Source: an uncultured Eubacteriales bacterium (GTDB lineage: Bacteria; Bacillota; Clostridia; Oscillospirales; Acutalibacteraceae). Taken from it: DNA of 11,361 nt. The notes under the pieces were generated by a model, which worked only from the letters and a program-made list of their open reading frames with translations, was not told the origin of the DNA and did no database searches. Of the stretch, positions 1 to 5,167 are shown piece after piece; the stretch's first letter is position 1, and every line of letters begins with the position of its first letter. A program made the translations under genes and the position numbers. The stretch is from contig ONXZ01000057.1 of assembly GCA_900321905.1 (NCBI GenBank), positions 1-11,361 on the forward strand, written 5' to 3'.

Positions 1-28
1 ACCTTTTAAAATACATTTAATTTAATTA

Positions 29-2005
29 TTAGTCGTCTTTGCCTTCAACAGTATTGTCAGCCTGTGTTGCCGCTTCAGTAGTCGCTTGAGTCTGTGCCTC
101 TGCGCTCTGCTGTGCTGTCTGGTCAGCCGCAGACGCCTTTTCAGGCTTTGCTACAGTAGTTTTTTCCATAACTGAATTATGGTACTTAACAACTGCCTCG
201 CTGACGAATTCGTCGCCTTTTTCGTTGATTACCGCTTCCTCACATTCGTGGTAGTAGTAAGGTACGTTTTCAACAAAGAACATAATGTGGTAACCGAAAT
301 CGGATTTAACAATACCCATATCGCCGTATTTTCTTGATTTATCGGTTGCCCACTTTTCAAAACTCGGAACCATCTGACCGAGTGATACGCCGTCGTACAA
401 ACCGCCGTACATACCGCTTGAGCCCTTTGATGTTGACTCAGTATCGTCGGAATACTCCTCGGCAAGGGTTGCGAAACTGAGTTCGTTTTTCTTGCCTTTT
501 TTGTATTCTGCAAGGTACTTGTCAGCCTTCTTTTTAGCAGCGTCCCACTGTGCCTTGGTATACTTAGGAGTGCTGTTTGTGTCGGAAGATTCTTCCTTCT
601 CTTTGCCGGTTTCAGGCTTAACGAGGATGTGTCTGACAGAATATGTTACGTCGTCTTTAATTGACACGTCGCTTATCTTGAGAAGAATGTAAACAACCGC
701 GTTGTTAGCGTCGGTAAATGTTGTTGTGGTATTCTTCTTTGTCTTGCTTGAGAAGAGCCAGTCTTTTGCGCCGTCGGGGAATGAAGTGTCGCTCTTGACA
801 ACAGAAACTTCAAGCATACCTGCAATTGCTTCTGCGCAGGAATCCTCGTCCTCGTACTGACCTGCGGCTACATACTGCTTGATGAGGTCTTTACAAGCCT
901 TTGGCACAAGAAGTTTAAGGTCATCAAGGTTCTTGACCTGCTTTGCATATTTAGCCGCTTCTTTTTCAGCCTTTGCTCGTGCGGTGCCGTCGTCTGCGTT
1001 ATAAGGAATCGGAATGTAACCGATATTTACCTGTGTAAAGTTATCTTTATTCTTTTTGAAATAAGCGTTAACTTCCTTTTCAGTCGGCTTGTTGTCGATA
1101 AGGAACTGTCTGTAGTAGTTGTTTGCGATGAATGCCTGTGTGAGCATTTTTTTGATTGTGGCAAGACCGCAGTAATCGCCAAACTGTTCTGAGATATACT
1201 CGTCAACAGACTGTTCGCTTTCGCTTGCAGACTTTTTAAGGTCGCTTACCTGCTGTTTAATCTGGTCTTTTTGCTCCTTATTGAGTTCAACACCGTTTTC
1301 AACACCGGCGTGGTACAGAGCGAGAATGTACTGGAGTCTGTCAACAGTGTCGTCCTTAAACATCTGCTCCCAGGTGACTTTTTTGCCCTTTGCGTTTGTT
1401 GTGTACTGCTTGCTGAAGTCCTTTGTAGTGTCAAGTTGGTAGTAACCCTGCTGAGCGTACTGAAGATAGTTTTGATAAATCGAATTGTAATAGTAATTAT
1501 ACATACCGATTGAAACTTCTTCCTCGCCTACTGTGAGGGCAACGTTACCGTAGTTCATCTTTTCGTCTGAGTTCGGCAACGTGTAATAGCGCCAGCCGAA
1601 AATGCCGAGAACCAGAATAACAATGAGTGAAATAAGAGCGCCGCAAATGAACTTCATTCTGTTTGACTTGCCTGTTGCAGTTGTTTTGGCAGGCTTGTCA
1701 GCATCGTCGTTCTTCGTGTCTTTTGCAGATGGTCTTTCACGGGTTTCATATTTTGACGAGTCGTTCTTTTTTGGTTCTTCCTTTTCCTCAGGCTCGCTTG
1801 CGTCAGCCGACTCTTTTGCAGCGGCGTCATCGCTTGCGCTTGGCGGAAGAATAATCTCAAACTCGTCGTTTTCTACAACAGTGTTCTCAAGTGTGTGTGC
1901 TGTTGCTTCAAACTCCCAGTTATCATTTTCCTCATACTTGAGAGAGCCGTCAGTTTTCTCTTCTTCAAGCTCGTCGTCAATGTTATCTTTATACTTATCG
2001 CTCAT
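29..2005 (-). CDS. Membrane-anchored PpiC/parvulin-type peptidylprolyl isomerase (PrsA/SurA-like foldase), 658 aa
   Basis: Probable extracytoplasmic foldase that catalyses prolyl cis-trans isomerisation to help exported proteins fold at the outer membrane face. The first ~115 residues are charged, acidic and low in complexity (Glu/Asp/Lys/Ser-rich), without a signal peptide or lipobox. One hydrophobic helix at about residues 117-141 follows, so the rest should lie outside the cell. Residues ~155-330 are a Tyr/Gln/Lys-rich helical SurA-N-like chaperone region. The parvulin (PpiC) domain runs from about 453 to 578, with RHILVK at 458-463 and GYHIM at 571-575. It has a Lys/Ser-rich insertion at about 465-490. 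The C-terminal ~40 residues are an Ala/Thr/Gln tail. The ATG at 2003-2005 is supported by AAAGGAGA at 2012-2019 and by a promoter upstream. At 658 aa it is much longer than lipoprotein PrsA (about 290 aa). Family assignment is firm; the client proteins are unknown. Confidence 0.9.
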   Translation of the reverse strand: MSDKYKDNIDDELEEEKTDGSLKYEENDNWEFEATAHTLENTVVENDEFEIILPPSASDDAAAKESADASEPEEKEEPKKNDSSKYETRERPSAKDTKNDDADKPAKTTATGKSNRMKFICGALISLIVILVLGIFGWRYYTLPNSDEKMNYGNVALTVGEEEVSIGMYNYYYNSIYQNYLQYAQQGYYQLDTTKDFSKQYTTNAKGKKVTWEQMFKDDTVDRLQYILALYHAGVENGVELNKEQKDQIKQQVSDLKKSASESEQSVDEYISEQFGDYCGLATIKKMLTQAFIANNYYRQFLIDNKPTEKEVNAYFKKNKDNFTQVNIGYIPIPYNADDGTARAKAEKEAAKYAKQVKNLDDLKLLVPKACKDLIKQYVAAGQYEDEDSCAEAIAGMLEVSVVKSDTSFPDGAKDWLFSSKTKKNTTTTFTDANNAVVYILLKISDVSIKDDVTYSVRHILVKPETGKEKEESSDTNSTPKYTKAQWDAAKKKADKYLAEYKKGKKNELSFATLAEEYSDDTESTSKGSSGMYGGLYDGVSLGQMVPSFEKWATDKSRKYGDMGIVKSDFGYHIMFFVENVPYYYHECEEAVINEKGDEFVSEAVVKYHNSVMEKTTVAKPEKASAADQTAQQSAEAQTQATTEAATQADNTVEGKDD

Positions 2006-2011
2006 AACTAA

Positions 2012-2019
2012 TCTCCTTT
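2012..2019 (-). promoter_or_regulatory. Ribosome binding site of the PpiC foldase gene
   Basis: On the minus strand this reads AAAGGAGA, a near-perfect Shine-Dalgarno sequence six bases before the ATG at 2003-2005. It fixes the start of the foldase gene. Confidence 0.85.
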
Positions 2020-2038
2020 GTAGAAATTAACGTCATTA

Positions 2039-2067
2039 ATTATACTATATAATTATTAATAATGCAA
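2039..2067 (-). promoter_or_regulatory. Sigma-A-type promoter for the PpiC foldase gene
   Basis: Read on the minus strand: -35 TTGCAT (2062-2067), a 17-base AT-rich spacer, then -10 TATAAT (2039-2044). Predicted transcription start is near 2032, giving a leader of about 27 nt that includes the AAAGGAGA site. A second TATAAT on the same strand at 2081-2086 shares the surrounding TAGTATAAT but has no good -35 box. Confidence 0.75.
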
Positions 2068-2136
2068 CAATAATTTTAATATTATACTAAATTATTTTTA
2101 CACAACAGGCAAAATATGATACGCAAAACAAATAAC

Positions 2137-2165
2137 TTGCATAAATCAAAATAATATGGTATTAT
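2137..2165 (+). promoter_or_regulatory. Sigma-A-type promoter for the O-antigen-ligase-family gene
   Basis: Plus strand: -35 TTGCAT (2137-2142), 17-base spacer, -10 TATTAT (2160-2165). The predicted start of transcription is near 2172. That places it only a few bases before the upstream TTG at 2176 and leaves the Shine-Dalgarno sequence at 2185-2191 in the leader, which supports the TTG at 2200 as the true start codon. It is divergent from the foldase promoter, with about 70 bases between the two -35 boxes. Confidence 0.7.
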
Positions 2166-2184
2166 TGCGTAGTAATTGTATGAT

Positions 2185-2191
2185 AAGGAAG
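2185..2191 (+). promoter_or_regulatory. Ribosome binding site selecting the TTG start at 2200
   Basis: AAGGAAG is followed after eight bases by TTG at 2200-2202. The in-frame TTG at 2176 has no Shine-Dalgarno sequence in front of it and would lie only a few bases from the predicted transcription start. Confidence 0.7.
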
Positions 2192-2199
2192 TGGATTTC

Positions 2200-3570
2200 T
2201 TGGATACTCCGCTTTGCGGTAAAGTGGATAGAAAGCTTTTTTATATGCTTACATTTGTAATCGGTGCTTCTATGCTGTTTCCTGAGTATATCGCACCGTT
2301 GTTTGTGTTTGCGCTTTACATCTACTTTATTATACACTTTAAAAAGACGGTCAGGAACGCTAAACTGGGCGATATAGGCAAGGCTGTTTTTGCGTATCTG
2401 ATATATCAGTTAGTTTCGTGTTTATGGAGCAAGTCACGCAACGCTTCGTTCTGGATAGCGATGCTTGCGCTTGGCTGCTTTTTGACTTATATACTTGTTG
2501 CAAATGTTGTAAACACAAAAGATAAACTAAAATATGCTATCGGCGCGGTGAGTGTATCTGCAGGTATTATAGGACTTATAGCAACGCTTGAGATTATAAC
2601 CTTTAACATTGCGCATCATACAGGCACTCACTTGGTGATACCAAATCCGCTGTTTTTTGATATTAACGACTGGGTATTCAAAGAGTTTATGCCTCTTGAG
2701 ATTATAAACAAACCTTACCGCTCAAGGGCGTCAGCAACGTTTGATAATCCGCTTATTCTTGCAACATATCTTGTAATTGCAACGCCGTTTTGTGCGTTCG
2801 CTTCAGTTTATTTTAAGAAATCGAAGAGTAGGAAAATTTGCAGAGCGTGCCTTGTTTTTGCAATAGCAGGCATATTCTGCACCTTCTCACGCGGTGCATA
2901 TATCGCAGTGGGTATGTCGATAATTATAATGCTAATCAGCAACAAGAGAATTTTCAGAAAACTGTTCCCATTTGTGCTGATACTCGCTATTGCAATACCA
3001 ATCGGACTTACGCTGCGGCACCACAGTTCAACCGAGGATTTCCTCGCTTCAAACAGCCACAGAATTGAAATTTGGCGTTACAGTTTTGATATGTTCATAC
3101 ACCACCCGTTATTCGGACTTGGCAGCGGAACGGACAACATACACACCTTGCTTCGAGATACATACGGCATTGACCGCTCGCACACTCACAACCTGTTTTT
3201 GCAGATACTTGTCGAGGGCGGAATAGTAGGTGCAATCATTGCGGGTTATATAATTTATGTTATCTCAAAACGCATTTACGGTCTTTATGCTCACAAAGAA
3301 AACCGTTACCGTCCGTTTGCAGTTATGTATACGGCGTCGATGATTGGATTTATCGTGATTTCGATGTTTGAATACACGCTGCAAAGCGCTAAGGAAATGA
3401 TGATGTTTATGATTCTGCTCGGTATGATTGAGGCAACAGGCAGAATGGAAACGGACTCGTTGCAGCTTGCAAGTGACGAAGTGTTCACCTACACCGAAAT
3501 AACGGAACAGGACCTTGAAGAGGACGAGGAAGAAAAGAAAGTAAAGCACGACAAAAAAGTTATTAAATAA
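2200..3570 (+). CDS. O-antigen ligase/polymerase family (Wzy/WaaL-like) multi-pass membrane protein, 456 aa from TTG
   Basis: Integral membrane protein of the O-antigen ligase/polymerase superfamily (Wzy_C type), which joins or polymerises lipid-linked oligosaccharide units outside the membrane. In a Gram-positive the likely role is capsule, exopolysaccharide or wall-glycan polymerisation, or glycan transfer; the substrate cannot be told. About ten to twelve hydrophobic helices are visible. Numbered from TTG 2200, family landmarks are SRG at 230-232, an Arg-rich large loop with R288 and W292, HPLFGLGSGT at 302-311, HTHN at 328-331 followed by an EGG turn, and FEY at 390-392. The last ~43 residues are a cytoplasmic, strongly charged tail (acidic, then Lys-rich). 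It is the only plus-strand gene here, with its own promoter and a terminator right after the stop. No glycosyltransferase or flippase gene adjoins it. It could also start at TTG 2176 (464 aa), but that start lacks a ribosome binding site. Confidence 0.85.
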   Translation: MDTPLCGKVDRKLFYMLTFVIGASMLFPEYIAPLFVFALYIYFIIHFKKTVRNAKLGDIGKAVFAYLIYQLVSCLWSKSRNASFWIAMLALGCFLTYILVANVVNTKDKLKYAIGAVSVSAGIIGLIATLEIITFNIAHHTGTHLVIPNPLFFDINDWVFKEFMPLEIINKPYRSRASATFDNPLILATYLVIATPFCAFASVYFKKSKSRKICRACLVFAIAGIFCTFSRGAYIAVGMSIIIMLISNKRIFRKLFPFVLILAIAIPIGLTLRHHSSTEDFLASNSHRIEIWRYSFDMFIHHPLFGLGSGTDNIHTLLRDTYGIDRSHTHNLFLQILVEGGIVGAIIAGYIIYVISKRIYGLYAHKENRYRPFAVMYTASMIGFIVISMFEYTLQSAKEMMMFMILLGMIEATGRMETDSLQLASDEVFTYTEITEQDLEEDEEEKKVKHDKKVIK

Positions 3571-3574
3571 GACT

Positions 3575-3605
3575 AAACACCGTAAGGCATCGTCTTACGG
3601 TGTTT
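3575..3605. terminator. Shared intrinsic terminator between convergent genes
   Basis: A perfect 12-bp stem (3575-3586 paired with 3594-3605) encloses a 7-nt loop. On the plus strand it is followed by TTATTTTAT, a fair U-tract, four bases after the stop of the O-antigen-ligase-family gene. It also lies at the end of the rqcP transcript on the minus strand, where the following bases are less U-rich. The ancestral rqcP stop codon (3605-3607) touches the stem. Confidence 0.8.
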
Positions 3606-3691
3606 TATTTTATCTCTTTATACATCTTTGCCGCGTCCTCTTTGAGTGCGTGCTCAAGCACTTCAAGCACTTCAAAAGTACGGCTGCCCTG
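3605..3691 (-). pseudogene. Duplicated, untranslated 3' end of rqcP
   Basis: This is the in-frame continuation after the rqcP stop at 3692-3694. It would encode a second copy of the last part of the protein (from QGSRTFEV to AAKM) and then YKEIK and a TAA at 3605-3607. It has no start codon or ribosome binding site of its own. The YKEIK ending matches the kind of tail RqcP/YabO proteins carry after the conserved Met (Bacillus YabO has NMYTILKEE there, from memory), so this copy holds the original gene end. Removing one 72-bp copy would restore an 80-aa protein. Confidence 0.8.
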
Positions 3692-3692
3692 T
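3621..3692. repeat. 72-bp direct tandem repeat, copy 1
   Basis: Identical base for base to 3693-3764. The bases outside the pair differ (A before copy 1, C after copy 2), so the unit is exactly 72 bp, or 24 codons. This copy lies beyond the current rqcP stop. Inside each copy is a smaller 9-bp tandem repeat (CAAGCACTT twice), which encodes the doubled EVL in EVLEVL. Confidence 0.95.
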
Positions 3693-3919
3693 TACATCTT
3701 TGCCGCGTCCTCTTTGAGTGCGTGCTCAAGCACTTCAAGCACTTCAAAAGTACGGCTGCCCTGTCCGAGTGAAACGGTGATTTTGTCGCCGGTTTTTACG
3801 TTGTATGATGCTCTGGCGACCTTGCCGTTAACCTCTATTCTGCCAGCGTCGCACGCTTCATTTGCAACTGTGCGGCGCTTGATTATACGGGACACTTTCA
3901 GAAATTTATCAAGTCGCAT
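3692..3919 (-). CDS. rqcP: S4-domain RNA-binding protein RqcP (YabO/Hsp15-like), 75 aa, C-terminus clipped by a duplication
   Basis: Small S4 RNA-binding protein. In Bacillus, RqcP (YabO) works with RqcH in ribosome-associated quality control, binding the stalled 50S subunit at the P-site tRNA during poly-alanine tailing. The protein opens with MRLDKFLKVSRIIKRR, the S4 signature nearly as in Bacillus YabO, continues with GRIEVNG and KTGD, and ends KEDAAKM. The ATG at 3917-3919 is preferred over one 14 codons upstream, because the signature begins there and AAAGG lies just in front. The TAA stop at 3692-3694 is made by the junction of a 72-bp tandem duplication, so the final five residues (YKEIK) are lost; the S4 fold itself is complete. 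It follows HU with a hairpin between them and converges on the O-antigen-ligase-family gene. Family assignment is secure; whether the shortened protein works is open. Confidence 0.9.
   Translation of the reverse strand: MRLDKFLKVSRIIKRRTVANEACDAGRIEVNGKVARASYNVKTGDKITVSLGQGSRTFEVLEVLEHALKEDAAKM
3693..3764. repeat. 72-bp direct tandem repeat, copy 2 (coding copy)
   Basis: Perfect match to 3621-3692, directly abutting it. On the minus strand this copy codes the last 24 translated residues of RqcP (QGSRTFEV to AAKM). The codon spanning the copy boundary (3692-3694) becomes TAA. Confidence 0.95.
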
Positions 3920-3942
3920 AATACTGCCTTTCTTAATGAAAT

Positions 3943-3966
3943 AGGGGTTGTCAAACGACAACCCCT
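3943..3966 (-). terminator. Hairpin between HU and rqcP (weak terminator or attenuator)
   Basis: A perfect 10-bp stem (3943-3952 with 3957-3966), rich in GC at its base, has a 4-nt loop. On the minus strand it comes 18 nt after the HU stop and is followed by TATTTCATTAAG, a poor U-tract. The rqcP start lies 23 nt further on and no promoter is visible between them. It probably caps most HU transcripts or protects their 3' end while some read-through feeds rqcP. Confidence 0.6.
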
Positions 3967-3984
3967 TGGAAAAGTTAAATTCAA

Positions 3985-4257
3985 TTATTTAACAGCATCC
4001 TTGAGAGCCTTGCCTGCCTTGAATGCAGGAGCCTTTGATGCAGGAATCTGAATCTTTTCCTTAGTCTGAGGATTGAGACCTGTGCGAGCTGCGCGCTCTT
4101 TAACGTCGAATGTACCGAAGCCAACAAGTGAAACCTTGTCGCCGTCAGCGAGTGCGTCAGTGATTGATGCGAAAACAGCTGCTACTGCTGCTTCTGCGTC
4201 TTTCTTTGAGAGTTCTGCCTTTGCAGCAACTGCTGCTACGAGATCAGTTTTGTTCAT
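3985..4257 (-). CDS. hup: HU family DNA-binding nucleoid protein, 90 aa
   Basis: Histone-like HU protein, a dimeric DNA-bending protein that compacts the nucleoid and assists replication, repair and recombination. The length of 90 aa is exactly typical. The start MNKTDLV, the HU/IHF signature [15 protein letters not shown] from residue 47, the DNA-binding arm with its NPQT turn, and the ending KALKDAVK are all visible. The ATG at 4255-4257 is preferred over an in-frame ATG five codons upstream because GGAGG (complement of 4266-4270) sits just before it. It begins 20 nt after the mazG stop and so is probably co-transcribed with it at least in part; I could not find a convincing separate promoter. 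A hairpin follows its stop. Finding HU between mazG and the S4 gene is, as I recall it, common in Clostridia but absent in Bacillus subtilis. Confidence 0.95.
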   Translation of the reverse strand: MNKTDLVAAVAAKAELSKKDAEAAVAAVFASITDALADGDKVSLVGFGTFDVKERAARTGLNPQTKEKIQIPASKAPAFKAGKALKDAVK

Positions 4258-4277
4258 AATACTTTCCTCCATTACGA

Positions 4278-5084
4278 TTACTCGTTTTTTATTTTCTTAG
4301 CCTTGTCCCACAGAGCGTCAAGTTCCTCAATCGTGGATTCGTTCATATTAATGCCCTGCTCTGCCGCAAGTTTTTCCACCTCTTTGAAGCGTGATACAAA
4401 TTTGTCGGTAGCGCCTGTGAGCGCTTCCTCGCTGTCCACTTTCAAAAAGCGTGCAATATTTACAGCAGAAAACAGTACATCGCCGAACTCGTCCTCAATT
4501 TCAGACTTATCGCCGTGTGACATTGCTATTTTTAACTCGTCAAGTTCTTCATATATCTTGTCAACCGCGCCGTCGCAGGAATCCCAGTCAAAGCCGACTT
4601 TGGCGGCGCGCTTTTGCACCTTTTGCGCACGCATAAGCGCAGGAAACTCGCGAGGCACACTGTCTATAGCTTCGCTCGCGGAACGTCCGCCCTTGGACTT
4701 CTCCTTAGCGCTGTCCCAACTGGCAAGCGCTTCCTCCTCATTTTCAGCGCTTACATCACCGAAAACGTGCGGGTGCCGAATAACAAGTTTATACACAACA
4801 TCGTGTATAACGTCGTTCATATCAAAATTGCCCTTTTCACGTTCCATTTCGCAGTGGAGCGCAACCTGAAGCATAACGTCGCCAAGTTCTTCACGCAGCA
4901 TATCGGGATTTTGCTTATTGATAGCCTCGACAGCCTCATAAGTTTCCTCAATAAAATTTTTGCGTATTGACTCGTGAGTTTGCTTTCTGTCCCAGGGGCA
5001 ACCTTCAGGTGAACGGAGAGCGGTAATGATTTTTAAAAAATCGTTAAAGTCATATCTATCTTTTATTTCAAAATCAACAGACAT
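4278..5084 (-). CDS. mazG: Nucleoside triphosphate pyrophosphohydrolase MazG, 268 aa
   Basis: Hydrolyses (deoxy)nucleoside triphosphates to monophosphate and pyrophosphate as a house-cleaning enzyme; in E. coli, MazG also affects ppGpp levels. Two MazG domains lie in tandem, as in E. coli MazG (263 aa). The first has CPWD at 29-32, EET at 46-48 and REELGDV at 64-70. The second has YEELDEL at 178-184 and EDEFGDV at 197-203. These Glu/Asp groups are the Mg-binding residues. It lacks the N-terminal methylase-like domain found in Bacillus YabN. The start ATG at 5082-5084 fits homology and a promoter 48 nt upstream of the predicted leader; the frame stays open further upstream, but that part is unlike MazG and overlaps the neighbouring gene. 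The ribosome binding site is weak (AAAGTGAG). HU follows after 20 nt. Confidence 0.93.
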   Translation of the reverse strand: MSVDFEIKDRYDFNDFLKIITALRSPEGCPWDRKQTHESIRKNFIEETYEAVEAINKQNPDMLREELGDVMLQVALHCEMEREKGNFDMNDVIHDVVYKLVIRHPHVFGDVSAENEEEALASWDSAKEKSKGGRSASEAIDSVPREFPALMRAQKVQKRAAKVGFDWDSCDGAVDKIYEELDELKIAMSHGDKSEIEDEFGDVLFSAVNIARFLKVDSEEALTGATDKFVSRFKEVEKLAAEQGINMNESTIEELDALWDKAKKIKNE

Positions 5085-5138
5085 CACTGCGCTCACTTTC
5101 AGAAGAAACCGTAAATATAGCCATTTGCTACTTTGATA

Positions 5139-5167
5139 ATAATACACTATTTTTCCTTTAATTGCAA
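5139..5167 (-). promoter_or_regulatory. Sigma-A-type promoter for mazG (and probably hup)
   Basis: Minus strand: -35 TTGCAA (5162-5167), 17-base spacer, -10 TATTAT (5139-5144). The -35 box lies inside the last codons of the SpoVB-like gene (stop at 5158-5160). The predicted start near 5132 gives a leader of about 48 nt. Confidence 0.7.

Noticed and set aside
1602..2030. Open plus-strand frame of 142 codons opposite the start of the foldase gene
   Set aside because: It is Ser/Phe-rich, caused by the acidic Lys/Glu codons on the other strand, and has no regulatory signals.
2081..2086. Second TATAAT upstream of the foldase gene as an additional promoter
   Set aside because: No acceptable -35 box at 16-18 bases; the nearest candidates are CCTGTT and GCCTGT. 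The region is very AT-rich, so chance is likely.
3621..3764. Two identical direct repeats considered as a CRISPR array or mobile-element duplication
   Set aside because: The copies abut with no spacer, are 72 bp long and lie inside a coding frame; no cas gene, inverted ends or transposase is nearby. A tandem duplication of the rqcP end explains everything.
3600..3944. Open plus-strand frame opposite rqcP containing a repeated peptide
   Set aside because: The repeat is only the antisense reading of the 72-bp duplication; the rqcP frame has strong homology.
3920..3961. Longer rqcP start with 14 extra N-terminal residues
   Set aside because: The extra part runs through the HU-rqcP hairpin, and the S4 signature MRLDKF with its ribosome binding site begins at 3919.
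4303..4869. Open plus-strand frame of 188 codons opposite mazG
   Set aside because: It is Ser-rich shadow translation of the mazG coding strand with no ribosome binding site or promoter; the opposite strand has clear MazG motifs.
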